Of a stretch of DNA of 64,000 nt, positions 1 through 8,139 are shown in pieces. Numbering within the stretch: position 1 is the stretch's first letter; every line of letters begins with the position of its first letter. Source of the DNA: Mucilaginibacter celer. Its GTDB lineage: Bacteria > Bacteroidota > Bacteroidia > Sphingobacteriales > Sphingobacteriaceae. A model generated the notes under the pieces. The model was not told where the DNA came from, did no database searches, and saw only the letters and a list, made by a program, of their open reading frames with translations. The position numbers were made by a program, and so were the translations under genes. The DNA lies in contig NZ_CP032869.1 in NCBI RefSeq assembly GCF_003576455.2, forward strand, positions 4,154,001-4,218,000, read 5' to 3'.

Positions 1-714
1 GTTATCAATGCAAGCAATCAGGATGTCTTTTACACCTCTGTTTTGAAGGTCGGTCAATACACTTAACCAAAAATTAGCGCCTTCGCTTTGAGATACATAC
101 ATTCCTAACAACTCCTTGTGACCGTGACGGTCAATACCAAGAATGTTATAAACAGCATGCGCTACCATGCGGTGTTCCTCTTTAACCTTGTAATGCATCG
201 CATCCAGCCAAACAATGGTGTAAAGTTCATCCAGCGGCCTTGATTGCCATTCTTTTACTTCAGGAATGATCTTATCTGTTATAGCAGATAAGGTACTGTG
301 ACTGATATCTGTATCATACATGTCTTTGATATGCTTTGATATATCGCGGAAACTCATGCCCAGTCCATACATGCCGATGATCTTGGATTCAAGACTTTCT
401 GCTAATATCGTTTCCCGTTTGCGGATCAGTTCGGGTTCAAAACTGGAATTGCGATCACGAGGGGTACTAATAGATATGGTGCCATCAGAGGTTCGGATAT
501 TCTTACTGGTCTTACCGTTCCTGCGATTGCCTGAACTGCGTTCTGCTTCATCTAAATGGCTTTCCAATTCCGCCTCAAGGGCGGCATCAAGGAAACTTTT
601 TAGCAACGGTGCAAAGGCTCCATCCTTGCCATAAAGCGATTTGCCCGAGCGGAGTTGCTCAAGGGCTTTCTTTTTCATTTGCTCGTATTCGAGCGATTCT
701 TCTTCTCTCTTCAT
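1..714 (-). CDS. IS256-family (Transposase_mut) transposase, N-terminal 238 codons
   Basis: The start codon is at 714-712 and the frame is open to the window edge, giving the first 238 of 408 residues of the transposase encoded at 9708-10934. It holds the N-terminal DNA-binding part and the first catalytic Asp (motif WLDAMHYK). The second Asp (ACIDNLNG) is reached only at the very edge. The protein would catalyse cut-and-paste or copy-out movement of the IS. Nothing visible suggests it is broken; the truncation is only the window boundary. Confidence 0.93.
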   Translation of the reverse strand, partial: MKREEESLEYEQMKKKALEQLRSGKSLYGKDGAFAPLLKSFLDAALEAELESHLDEAERSSGNRRNGKTSKNIRTSDGTISISTPRDRNSSFEPELIRKRETILAESLESKIIGMYGLGMSFRDISKHIKDMYDTDISHSTLSAITDKIIPEVKEWQSRPLDELYTIVWLDAMHYKVKEEHRMVAHAVYNILGIDRHGHKELLGMYVSQSEGANFWLSVLTDLQNRGVKDILIACIDN

Positions 715-771
715 CTTAAACTGTGTTTTAAGTTAACATTTAACGCTTGACACAGTTTATTTTACACTCTC
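1..771 (-). mobile_element. IS256-family insertion sequence, copy 1 (cut by window edge)
   Basis: Reverse-complement copy of the element at 9651-10994. Base 771 corresponds to base 9651 of that copy and base 1 to base 10421. The terminal inverted repeat and tnp leader (715-771) match copy 2 base for base, and the portions compared in the coding region are identical, so transposition is probably recent. The outer flank from 772 is a different dispersed repeat (781-803). The distal end and second target duplication lie outside the window. Confidence 0.93.
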
Positions 772-780
772 TCAAAAATT

Positions 781-803
781 CTGTAAATTCTGATTCAGAC
801 AAC
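781..803. repeat. dispersed repeat flanking IS copy 1
   Basis: 23 bases here are the exact reverse complement of 31678-31700, and the similarity extends a few bases further as a T-rich tract. The repeat abuts the left end of IS copy 1 after 9 bp, so that IS appears to have inserted in or next to this repeat. No coding function is seen. Confidence 0.7.
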
Positions 804-840
804 TGAGTTTGCACAATTAAACCCCGTTCATTAATCCGCT

Positions 841-1419
841 ATGTTAAAAAAACACTCCTACTTCTTCCTCTTACTAACACTCCTCATCCTTGCCGGCTGT
901 AACCCCAACAACACCAAACAACCCGAAGCTGATGTTTACAAAGTAGTTAAAGTAAAAGACGGCGATACACTCGGTCTGCTCAGCAGCGATAACCAGGAAG
1001 TTACCGTGCGCCTTGCCGAGATTGATTGCCCCGAAAAATCGCAGGCTTTTGGGCAGGCGGCTAAAAAATTCACATCGGATCTTTGTTTTGGTAAACAGGT
1101 TAGGCTGATAGGCGGCGAACATGACCGTTATGGCCGCACAGTAGCACAGGTTGTTTTGATTGATGGTACCAACGTAAATCACGAACTGGTAAAGAACGGC
1201 TACGCCTGGCAGTACAAAGCTTACTCCAAAAGCATTGAGCTTGCCGGTTTAGAGCAAGAGGCGCGTAACAGTCACCTTGGTCTTTGGCAAGATCCCAATC
1301 CTACCCCTCCGTGGGAATTCCGAAGGGAAAAGAAACAGCCTAAGGCAGATTCGCTTCAAACCCCGAAACCTAAAAAACATTACCACAGGCTCAAGCCAAA
1401 GCTTGAATATGCAGCCTAA
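841..1419 (+). CDS. thermonuclease-family (SNase-like) lipoprotein
   Basis: 192 aa. A lipoprotein signal ends in LAGC with Cys20 as the lipidation site, so the enzyme is probably anchored on the periplasmic or surface side. The SNase fold follows: KDGDT around residue 39-43, VRLAEIDCPE with Arg57 and Glu65 at the spacing of SNase Arg35/Glu43, and DRYGR with Arg99 matching the second catalytic arginine. The family hydrolyses DNA and RNA to 3'-nucleotides with calcium. The C-terminal 30 residues are basic and low complexity. It lies 32 bp before a penicillin-acylase gene on the same strand and may be co-transcribed. The family call is firm; the substrate in vivo is not known. Confidence 0.92.
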   Translation: MLKKHSYFFLLLTLLILAGCNPNNTKQPEADVYKVVKVKDGDTLGLLSSDNQEVTVRLAEIDCPEKSQAFGQAAKKFTSDLCFGKQVRLIGGEHDRYGRTVAQVVLIDGTNVNHELVKNGYAWQYKAYSKSIELAGLEQEARNSHLGLWQDPNPTPPWEFRREKKQPKADSLQTPKPKKHYHRLKPKLEYAA

Positions 1420-1451
1420 AAGCCTAACTTTATAGGCATCAACCTCAACAA

Positions 1452-3887
1452 ATGAAAATCACCAAAGCGTTATTATCTATAGCATTTACACTACTGCTCA
1501 TCTGGGCGCTTCAAAAAAAATTCGGTATTGCTCCGCCATTAGGCAAGTTCCTGAGCCCGGCCGAGGGATTCTGGCAAAATGCCGAAAGCAAAAACATCCT
1601 GCAAACACATCAACTTAAATTAAAAGGTTTGCAAGGTAAGGTTACCATCAAATTTGACGAGAACCATATTCCACACATTTTTGCCGATAACCTGCATGAT
1701 TTATATTACGCCCAGGGCTACATGACGGCAACCGACCGTCTCTGGCAAATGGACATCCAAACCCGTCAGGCTGCAGGCAGGTTGGCCGAAGTTATTGGTC
1801 CGAAGGTATTGGATATCGACCGCTACCATCGCCGCATGGGTATGGTTTATGGAGCCGAAAAAACGCTGAACGCCATGATGGCCGATCCTATTGTGAAAAA
1901 CATGATCCTGGCTTATACCGATGGGATTAATGCTTACATCCACACATTGTCGCCAAAAGATTATCCTATCGAGTTTAAGCTTTTAAATTATGCCCCGGAG
2001 GATTGGAAACCCATCAACTGCGCTTTTTTGCTGAAGCTGATGTCTGAAACGTTAGCAGGAGGATCGAACGAGTTTGCGATGAGCAACATCCTCAAAAAAT
2101 TCGGCCCGGGAATTACCAATGATCTCTTCCCCGATTACCCGATGCATGAAGATCCTATTATCCCGGCAGGTACCAAATGGGATTATTTTAAGCCTTTAAC
2201 CATCCCCAAACCGTCTGCCGGCTTTTTAGCCAGTATGACGGATAGCGCCAAAACCAAGCCCCGCGTTGAAGGCATCGGCAGTAATAACTGGGCGGTGGCC
2301 GGCAGCAAAACTGCCAGTGGCTATCCTATTTTGGCTAACGATCCGCACCTTAACCTTACCCTGCCATCCATCTGGTACCAGGTACAGCTTTCGGCACCGG
2401 GTATGAATGTTTACGGCGTTTCGTTACCGGGAGCGCCCTGCGTTATTTTAGGTTTTAACAACGATATCAGCTGGGGTATTACCAATGTTGATGCCGATGT
2501 ACTGGACTGGTACCAGGAAAAATTTAAAGACGGCCAGATGAACGAATACTGGTACAACAACCAGTGGAACAAAACTACCCGCCGTATTGAAAAGATAGAT
2601 GTATTAGGGGAGAAACCAATATATGATACCGTAGTTTACACGCATCATGGTCCTGTTGTATATGAAAACAAGACCCAGCAGGATGATGGTCATGATTTTG
2701 TGCCGATAGGCCACTCATTACGGTGGATAGCGCACGAACCATCGGACGAATTGATGGCCATGTACCTGCTCAACACCGGCAAAAACTATGATGATTACCG
2801 CAAAGCCCTGCATTACTTCAGCGCCCCTGCATCAAACTTTGTGTTTGCCAGCAAAACGGATATTGCCATCACACCAAACGGGAAATACCCGCTTAAATTT
2901 AAAGACCAGGGCAAATTTATTTTAGATGGTACCGACCCGGCAAACGATTGGCACGGCTGGATCCCCTTTGAGCACGATCCGACCGTTAAAAACCCGGCCC
3001 GCGGCTTTGTAAGCTCGGCCAACCAATCATCAACCGATCCGAGTTATCCGTATTATATCAACTGGTCGTTTGCGCCTTATGAGCGCGGCAAGCGTATCAA
3101 CAATCGTTTGGCTGCAATGAACAAGGCCACTGTTGATAGCATGCGGATTCTGCAAAGCGATACTTATAGCATCCGCGCGCAGGATATTTTGCCTGCCATG
3201 CTCGAATACATCGACCCAACAAGGCTTGATGCCACGCAGCTGAGCGCCTATCACCAAATTAATATGTGGAATAAGGATGTGGCGGCCAACTCCATAGGTG
3301 CCAGTATTTATGGTTATTGGTGGTTGGCTACCTATCATGCAATATGGGAAGATGAATTTGCAGATAAAAACCTGCAAACCAATTACCCATCTGCCGACAG
3401 AACAGAGCAGTTGATACTGAAAGAAGCAAATTCCAAATGGTTTGATGATGTGCGTACGCCCGAGAAAGAGACGGCTTCCGACATCATCAGCAAAGCATTT
3501 AACACAGCCGTTAAACAGCTTACTGATAAACAAGGCAAAATTGGCCCTAACTGGCAATGGGGCAAGGTAAGGCCATTTGAAATAGCCAGCCTCTCGCGCC
3601 AGCCGGCGTTTGGTTCAGGTAATTTTGAAGCAGGCGGCTCAGGCACAACAATTAACGCATTGAACGATGGTCATGGCCCGTCATGGCGTATGGTGGTGCA
3701 AATGGGGCCGAAAGTAAAAGGTTACGGCATCTTCCCCGGCGGCGAATCGGGCAATCCGGGCAGCTTCTTTTACAGCGATATGCTTAAAACCTGGCAAACC
3801 GGGCAGTTGAAAGAGCTGCTTTTCATGCAATCGGTAAACGAAGCGTCGCCGCGTATTAAATCAACCTATACATTAACCGCTAAATAA
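1452..3887 (+). CDS. penicillin acylase-family N-terminal nucleophile amidohydrolase
   Basis: 811 aa with an N-terminal hydrophobic segment (about 5-22) for export. The motif GIGSNNWAVAG places the nucleophile Ser277, which becomes the N-terminus of the beta subunit after autocatalytic cleavage behind Gly276; NDPHL follows as in the family. The N-terminal part carries the usual alpha-subunit motif YAQGYMTATDRLWQMD. Members hydrolyse amide bonds of beta-lactams, N-acyl-homoserine lactones or other acylated amines in the periplasm. The substrate cannot be told from sequence, so quorum quenching and antibiotic cleavage are both only possibilities. The next gene starts 7 bp downstream, so the two are likely one transcript. 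Confidence 0.93.
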   Translation: MKITKALLSIAFTLLLIWALQKKFGIAPPLGKFLSPAEGFWQNAESKNILQTHQLKLKGLQGKVTIKFDENHIPHIFADNLHDLYYAQGYMTATDRLWQMDIQTRQAAGRLAEVIGPKVLDIDRYHRRMGMVYGAEKTLNAMMADPIVKNMILAYTDGINAYIHTLSPKDYPIEFKLLNYAPEDWKPINCAFLLKLMSETLAGGSNEFAMSNILKKFGPGITNDLFPDYPMHEDPIIPAGTKWDYFKPLTIPKPSAGFLASMTDSAKTKPRVEGIGSNNWAVAGSKTASGYPILANDPHLNLTLPSIWYQVQLSAPGMNVYGVSLPGAPCVILGFNNDISWGITNVDADVLDWYQEKFKDGQMNEYWYNNQWNKTTRRIEKIDVLGEKPIYDTVVYTHHGPVVYENKTQQDDGHDFVPIGHSLRWIAHEPSDELMAMYLLNTGKNYDDYRKALHYFSAPASNFVFASKTDIAITPNGKYPLKFKDQGKFILDGTDPANDWHGWIPFEHDPTVKNPARGFVSSANQSSTDPSYPYYINWSFAPYERGKRINNRLAAMNKATVDSMRILQSDTYSIRAQDILPAMLEYIDPTRLDATQLSAYHQINMWNKDVAANSIGASIYGYWWLATYHAIWEDEFADKNLQTNYPSADRTEQLILKEANSKWFDDVRTPEKETASDIISKAFNTAVKQLTDKQGKIGPNWQWGKVRPFEIASLSRQPAFGSGNFEAGGSGTTINALNDGHGPSWRMVVQMGPKVKGYGIFPGGESGNPGSFFYSDMLKTWQTGQLKELLFMQSVNEASPRIKSTYTLTAK

Positions 3888-3894
3888 ATACACC

Positions 3895-4233
3895 ATGGTA
3901 TTCCTTGTTATTCTTATACTTTCATTTGCCAGCGGATATTTCTTGCCCTGGTGGATAGTTGCACTTATTTCGTTTTTAACCACGTTGGTTATCGGTCGCA
4001 CGGCCAAAGGCTCGTTTTGGTCAGGCTTTGCTGCCGTGCTGATAGTTTGGATAGTATTGGCGCTTTTTAAAAGTGTGCCTAATGAGCATATTATGGCAAC
4101 TAAAATTGCCCATTTATTTATGTTGCCCGCATGGGGATACATATTAGCCATAACAGGTATTATTGGCGGCATAGTAGGCGGTATGTCGGCTTTATCCGGG
4201 CTATGGCTCCGGCAGGCTATCCAAAAGCAATAA
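3895..4233 (+). CDS. small hydrophobic membrane protein
   Basis: 112 aa, almost entirely hydrophobic, with three to four predicted transmembrane segments (about 2-18, 20-33, 42-59 and 78-104) and Gly-rich small-residue motifs near the C-terminus (GIIGGIVGGMSALSG). No family is recognised. It starts 7 bp after the penicillin acylase stop and is followed by a hairpin terminator, so it is the last gene of that transcript. A role tied to the acylase is a guess from position only. Confidence 0.75.
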   Translation: MVFLVILILSFASGYFLPWWIVALISFLTTLVIGRTAKGSFWSGFAAVLIVWIVLALFKSVPNEHIMATKIAHLFMLPAWGYILAITGIIGGIVGGMSALSGLWLRQAIQKQ

Positions 4234-4240
4234 ACAAAAA

Positions 4241-4275
4241 ATGCCCGGTTGCAAAATTACAGCCGGGCATATTTT
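4241..4275. terminator. intrinsic terminator between convergent genes
   Basis: An 8-bp GC-rich stem (atgcccgg/ccgggcat) is preceded by an A-run and followed by a T-rich stretch, so it can work for the rightward membrane-protein transcript and the leftward SYLF transcript. Confidence 0.8.
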
Positions 4276-4293
4276 CTCAGTCGAACTTATTAC

Positions 4294-4974
4294 TTAAAAT
4301 GAAGCTAAAGTTTCTTTTAAAGTTTTCACTGCTTCCTTATCGCTTGCTCCCTGCGCAAAAATATCCTGCGAGGTAGCTTTGGCACCGTAATACGCCGCGT
4401 TCGAATCTTTATCGATACCCAGGTTTGAGCCATTAATGCTGATACCTGCAAATAAACCACGACTGCGGGAGTATGAATAAACTTCGGCCTGCAATTTATA
4501 ATCGGTACTGGCCGTAGAGCTGCGGCCAACCGGGCCTGCAGCAGCCGAAATATCGCCGCCAATGGTAAAATCGCCGTTTTTAACTTTGGTTAACACACCT
4601 TTATGACGGAATACCAAAACCAGATCAACAGATTGAACGCCGATCTGCAAACCGAAGCTACCACCGGTAAGTGTAACAAAAACAGGGTCGCTCCATTTAC
4701 CGTTATCCAGTTTCACCATGGCAACGCCTTTTCCGCGTTTACCGCCAATACCGAAACCGGCATTAATAAGCTTAGGGATAATTACAATGCCTTCATACTG
4801 GTCAAGAAGATCGTGGGGGATACTTTCCTTCATTTTGGCAAATTCTTTCAATACGTTCGACGCATTGTGCAAACGTTCCGTTTGCTTGCTGTCGTCATCT
4901 ACCGGTTTGGCCGATGTTAATACAAAAAAGAGGCTCAGTAACAGGGGAAGACTAAAAAATTTTAATGCTTTCAT
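4294..4974 (-). CDS. SYLF (YSC84-like) lipid-binding domain protein
   Basis: 226 aa with a cleavable signal peptide ending about residue 22 (LTSAKP), so periplasmic. The rest is one SYLF/DUF500 domain: an N-terminal helix (ERLHNASNVLKEF), then GIVIIPKLINAGFGIGGKRGKGVAM, a GGSFGLQIG core and the Gly/Ala-rich half DFTIGGDISAAAGPVGRSS. In eukaryotes SYLF domains bind phosphoinositides; bacterial members are secreted and of unknown ligand. It is monocistronic, with a terminator shared on the 3' side and a 217-bp structured gap upstream. Family confidence is high and function is unknown. Confidence 0.9.
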   Translation of the reverse strand: MKALKFFSLPLLLSLFFVLTSAKPVDDDSKQTERLHNASNVLKEFAKMKESIPHDLLDQYEGIVIIPKLINAGFGIGGKRGKGVAMVKLDNGKWSDPVFVTLTGGSFGLQIGVQSVDLVLVFRHKGVLTKVKNGDFTIGGDISAAAGPVGRSSTASTDYKLQAEVYSYSRSRGLFAGISINGSNLGIDKDSNAAYYGAKATSQDIFAQGASDKEAVKTLKETLASF

Positions 4975-5081
4975 GGGGTCTGATTATTTAATATCATCAA
5001 TTATAGTATCGTTCAATACCATACTAACCTCCAAAACACGCACTTGTTTTTTTATTTTTTGTAATGGGAACGTCAAAACCG

Positions 5082-5176
5082 ACCGTTGATGTTTTTTGAT
5101 AACGTTGATTTCGCTGATTTTCTTTTCTAATCCGAAATAATCAGCGAAATCAACGTAATCATTCCCCATCAACGGT
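5082..5176. repeat. nested inverted repeat upstream of the LuxE-like gene
   Basis: Outer arms of 10 bp (5082-5091 and 5167-5176) enclose perfect 18-bp inner arms (5102-5119 and 5139-5156). The element ends next to the promoter at 5178. It resembles other palindrome-in-palindrome elements in this window in layout but not in sequence, and its inner loop is longer (19 nt). Confidence 0.8.
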
Positions 5177-5177
5177 T

Positions 5178-5185
5178 TATCTTTG
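5178..5185 (+). promoter_or_regulatory. Bacteroidota -7 promoter element TATCTTTG
   Basis: It matches the TAnnTTTG consensus of Bacteroidota sigma-ABfr promoters and lies 6 nt before the ATG at 5192, which implies a leaderless or nearly leaderless mRNA. Confidence 0.6.
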
Positions 5186-5191
5186 CACGCA

Positions 5192-6178
5192 ATGAACAAC
5201 CCCGGTAAACAACAGGTATTTTCTATCAGTAACCAACATCAATTTAACGAAACCGCTTTGCAGGTTTTCAGGTACCAGGCTGTGAACAATCCCGTTTACA
5301 GGCAGTTTATTAGCGGATTGGGTATTGATTTAGATATTGTTACCTCTGTTGAACAAATCCCGTTTTTACCTATCGAGTTTTTTAAATCGCATACCATACT
5401 CAGCACTACCGATCCCGTTGAGGTGACCTTTACCAGTTCGGGCACTACCGGTATGATTACCAGTAGTCACCAGGTTACGGATAAAACATGGTACGAGGAT
5501 AGTTTTCGCAATGCATTCGATATGTTTTATGGGGATATCAAGAATTATACGGTGCTTGCGCTGCTTCCATCCTATTTAGAGCGCGAAGGCTCATCACTTA
5601 TTTATATGGTTGATGACCTGATTAAACAGTCAAGTAATTCCGATAGCGGCTTCTTTCTGTATAATCACGATGAGCTTTATCATCAGCTTAAAAAACAACA
5701 GGCAGCAGAAAAACCAACACTTTTAATCGGCGTAACATTCGGTCTCCTCGATTTTATTGAGAATTATCGGATTGATTTTCCCGAACTGATTGTGATGGAA
5801 ACCGGCGGCATGAAAGGCCGCCGCAAGGAAATGATCCGCGAAGAACTGCACGAAATTTTATGCAACGGCTTTGGTGTGAAACAGATCCACTCGGAGTATG
5901 GCATGACCGAATTATTATCACAAGCCTACTCCAAAGGAGATGGTATTTTTGAATGCCCGCCATGGATGCGTATCATCATCCGCGATACTAACGATCCGCT
6001 AACTACGTTACAATCAGGTAAAACAGGCGGTATCAGTGTTATCGATCTGGCAAATATCAACTCATGCGCATTCATTGCCACACAGGATCTGGGTAAAATA
6101 CAACCTGATGGATCATTTGAAGTGCTTGGCAGGTTTGATCAGAGTGATATCCGCGGCTGTAATTTGCTGATAGCTTAG
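5192..6178 (+). CDS. LuxE/PaaK-type acyl-activating enzyme (acyl-protein synthetase-like)
   Basis: 328 aa. ATG at 5192 is preferred over the in-frame TTG at 5183, which overlaps the promoter. The protein belongs to the LuxE family of the adenylate-forming superfamily: TSSGTTG (about 81-87) is the phosphate-binding loop, and EYGMTELLSQAY matches the conserved A5-type core. LuxE activates fatty acids as acyl-AMP and transfers them to an enzyme cysteine. There are no luxAB, luxC or luxD genes nearby, so bioluminescence is not implied. Related stand-alone enzymes activate acids for lipid or surface polymer synthesis. It is probably monocistronic. Family confident; substrate unknown. Confidence 0.85.
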   Translation: MNNPGKQQVFSISNQHQFNETALQVFRYQAVNNPVYRQFISGLGIDLDIVTSVEQIPFLPIEFFKSHTILSTTDPVEVTFTSSGTTGMITSSHQVTDKTWYEDSFRNAFDMFYGDIKNYTVLALLPSYLEREGSSLIYMVDDLIKQSSNSDSGFFLYNHDELYHQLKKQQAAEKPTLLIGVTFGLLDFIENYRIDFPELIVMETGGMKGRRKEMIREELHEILCNGFGVKQIHSEYGMTELLSQAYSKGDGIFECPPWMRIIIRDTNDPLTTLQSGKTGGISVIDLANINSCAFIATQDLGKIQPDGSFEVLGRFDQSDIRGCNLLIA

Positions 6179-6193
6179 AAGCGTCGGGAAGCA

Positions 6194-6323
6194 AGAGTTA
6201 AGAAGCAAGAAATAAGAAAATTGTTACGCATAGAATAAAATAACACCCTAAATAAGAAATACCCGGGCTCACGAACAATAGTTGATAAGATTTCTTAATT
6301 CTTAGCTCCTGATTCTTGACTCT
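6194..6323. repeat. degenerate purine-rich inverted repeat
   Basis: The left part (6194-6219, runs of agagttaagaagcaag) is imperfectly complementary to 6291-6323. It is low complexity and resembles the simple agt(c/t)aaga-type repeats often seen between Bacteroidota genes. It fills most of the gap before the PH/SHOCT gene. Confidence 0.5.
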
Positions 6324-6340
6324 TTGATAGGTATAATTGT

Positions 6341-6348
6341 TATTTTTG
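6341..6348 (+). promoter_or_regulatory. -7 promoter element TATTTTTG
   Basis: TAnnTTTG match 25 nt before the ATG at 6374, with a TTG 22 nt further upstream (6316-6318) as a possible -33 element. Confidence 0.5.
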
Positions 6349-6373
6349 ACGCGCATCATAAAATGCTAAAAAC

Positions 6374-7099
6374 ATGATTGAGAAATTTTTAACCGAGGAA
6401 CAGGATCCTAAAGCAGTTGAAAAGGTTTATTCACGTTTGGTTGATCTGTTATCAACCGGCGAGGAGATCATTTATATCGCCGTACAGAAAAAACCGCTTG
6501 TAAACCTTTTTCCGGATTGTATAGCCATAACCAACAAACGCGTGTTGTTTTTTACCCCGGCCAACCTGGGTTTATCCATCAAGTTTGTTGATTTTGTTTG
6601 GAAAGATATTGTAGACGTGCATACTAAGGAAGAGATTATAGGTGCAGTATTCAGCGTACGTACCACCGGTGGTGCGGAAATGGCGGTAGATTACCTGCCC
6701 AAAGTACAAGGCCGCAAACTTTACCAATACGCCCAGGAACGTAAGGAAGTTGAACGCGAAGCCCGTCGCCAGCGCGAACTTGAGCAAAAACGTGCCGAGT
6801 CGGGAGCAATCCAGTTGGAAAACTCGCCCGCCCGCGCCGCCTTTGTGGCCCCGGCATCGCCACAGCCATTTGCATCATCTCAGCCAAATGGATATACCGC
6901 GCCGGCTGCCCCGGTAACTCCGCCTGCGCCGGTTGCAGCACCAGCGCCAATTGTACAGGAAACGCCCGCACCAGCTGCACCTCAAAAAACCGATGAGCTT
7001 ACCGAGAAATTGAAGAAACTGAAATTACTTTTTGATAACGGCCTGATATCTCAGGAAGATTATAACGCTAAGAAATTAGATTTGTTAAGTGATTTTTAA
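6374..7099 (+). CDS. bacterial PH-domain protein with C-terminal SHOCT domain
   Basis: 241 aa, cytoplasmic, no signal. Residues about 20-110 form a bacterial PH (YokE/bPH-like) domain with the typical CIAITNKRVLFF strand-turn-strand. A charged helix follows (YQYAQERKEVEREARRQRELEQKRAE), then a Pro/Ala-rich linker (about 150-210), and a 30-residue SHOCT domain at the end (LKKLKLLFDNGLISQEDYNAKK). SHOCT domains mediate oligomer formation or inhibition. Role unknown. A bidirectional hairpin terminator follows. Domain calls are confident, function is not. Confidence 0.85.
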   Translation: MIEKFLTEEQDPKAVEKVYSRLVDLLSTGEEIIYIAVQKKPLVNLFPDCIAITNKRVLFFTPANLGLSIKFVDFVWKDIVDVHTKEEIIGAVFSVRTTGGAEMAVDYLPKVQGRKLYQYAQERKEVEREARRQRELEQKRAESGAIQLENSPARAAFVAPASPQPFASSQPNGYTAPAAPVTPPAPVAAPAPIVQETPAPAAPQKTDELTEKLKKLKLLFDNGLISQEDYNAKKLDLLSDF

Positions 7100-7134
7100 T
7101 CTCGATTGCAAAACAGGATTATATAAAAAGATAT

Positions 7135-7171
7135 AAAAAGGCGATGGGTTTAAAATCCATCGCCTTTTTAG
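7135..7171. terminator. bidirectional intrinsic terminator
   Basis: The stem aaaggcgatgg / ccatcgccttt has an A-run on one side and a T-run on the other. It lies between the rightward PH/SHOCT gene and the leftward RES toxin gene and can serve both. Confidence 0.85.
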
Positions 7172-7176
7172 TTTAC

Positions 7177-7629
7177 TCAAAACAGCCGTTCATCAAAACG
7201 AAACGACTGCTGTTTGATAAGTTTAACTTTACCAGCATCGGGGTGAAGCGGATTAAGCAAATAATTATATTCATCAGGCACTACAGATGATGGCACCTTC
7301 ATCAAAAGGTGTTCCTGTTTTTTTAAAAAGGCGTCTCCAAAGCTGCGCAAAATCAAAGGGGGATCTACATCCTGCCAGTTGACCGGCAGCAGATCGATAT
7401 CAATTGTGGCAACCTCGCCATCAGGCACTGCAATTTCGGTAAGGCAAAAATTATCCGGAACAATTAACGGTTGCAAATGCACCAATACCTCAAGCACGGC
7501 AAGCGCCCTTGATGATGCGGTATATAACATCGCCCTACCCTCGCTGTTCCATCGCCCTCCGTATAACCGCGCACCTGTGCCACTCAAATCATTGGCGTAA
7601 CTGCATTTAACAATACGATATAGTATCAT
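7177..7629 (-). CDS. RES-domain toxin (NAD+-depleting family)
   Basis: 150 aa, one RES domain: GTGARLYGGRWNSEGRAMLYTASSRALAVLEVLVH carries the conserved Gly-Gly-Arg-Trp-Asn, Tyr and Glu residues. RES toxins (ParT, MbcT, Res) resemble ADP-ribosyltransferases; characterised members degrade NAD+ or ADP-ribosylate a housekeeping enzyme, and are neutralised by an Xre/MbcA/ParS antitoxin. The start codon shares one base with the antitoxin stop (TGATG), the usual coupling of this module. It is full length for the family, with no damage seen. The active-site motif is intact, so toxicity is expected. Confidence 0.93.
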   Translation of the reverse strand: MILYRIVKCSYANDLSGTGARLYGGRWNSEGRAMLYTASSRALAVLEVLVHLQPLIVPDNFCLTEIAVPDGEVATIDIDLLPVNWQDVDPPLILRSFGDAFLKKQEHLLMKVPSSVVPDEYNYLLNPLHPDAGKVKLIKQQSFRFDERLF

Positions 7630-8123
7630 CAGGCAAAAATACCGTGTTCAATGCGCCCCAGTTCTTTAAATACCATATCAAAGCCTGCAGATGTATCCAG
7701 AATAGTAACAGGTGCCTCACCGCGAAAAATAACCGAAGGCGTTTTTATCCAGATCTTGAATTTATCCATCGAACCGAAAACTTCTTCGCCACGAGTATAC
7801 AAACGGGCTAACTCAACGGCCTTTTCGGCGTATTCAGTTTTAATAATGGCATCATCTTCATAGCGCTGCAAAGTGCGCTCTGAGATATGCAATATGCCCG
7901 CAAGTTCCTGGATGTTAAGCGATATCTTTTTTGCAAAGGAAACCAAAACGCTTTTTGGGAAGCCTTTGCGGGCCAGGTTAATAATATCAAAACCCGAAGA
8001 CGGATTTGAATGCCTGGAACCAACTAACAAATCATAAACAGAAAACACGGGGCGCTGCACTCCATAAGCTACCATGGGCTCATGCAACAGATTCTCCTTA
8101 TCGGGCTTTGGCTTATACGACAT
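7629..8123 (-). CDS. Xre/MbcA/ParS-type antitoxin
   Basis: 164 aa. ATG at 8123 is chosen over an upstream frame extension because a promoter element lies between them. A helix-turn-helix-like segment (LNIQELAGILHISERTLQRYE, about 80-100) is followed by the ParS/DUF2384 C-terminal domain (ARLYTRGEEVFGSMDKFKIWIKTPSVIFRGEAPVTIL) that binds and occludes the RES toxin. It is the first gene of the module, with the toxin translationally coupled behind it. Autoregulation is likely: an 11-bp direct repeat and the promoter sit immediately upstream. Confidence 0.93.
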   Translation of the reverse strand: MSYKPKPDKENLLHEPMVAYGVQRPVFSVYDLLVGSRHSNPSSGFDIINLARKGFPKSVLVSFAKKISLNIQELAGILHISERTLQRYEDDAIIKTEYAEKAVELARLYTRGEEVFGSMDKFKIWIKTPSVIFRGEAPVTILDTSAGFDMVFKELGRIEHGIFA

Positions 8124-8128
8124 ATATA

Positions 8129-8136
8129 CAAATATA
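8129..8136 (-). promoter_or_regulatory. -7 promoter element of the toxin-antitoxin operon
   Basis: TATATTTG on the minus strand, 5 nt before the antitoxin ATG. This spacing implies a leaderless mRNA. Confidence 0.6.
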
Positions 8137-8139
8137 ATT

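Noticed and set aside
4984..5199. 71-aa open frame on the minus strand.
   Set aside because: It runs through the nested inverted repeat and the LuxE promoter; no ribosome site and no family match.
5192..6178. Bioluminescence (lux) operon.
   Set aside because: Only the LuxE-like enzyme is present; no luxA, luxB, luxC or luxD genes in the window.
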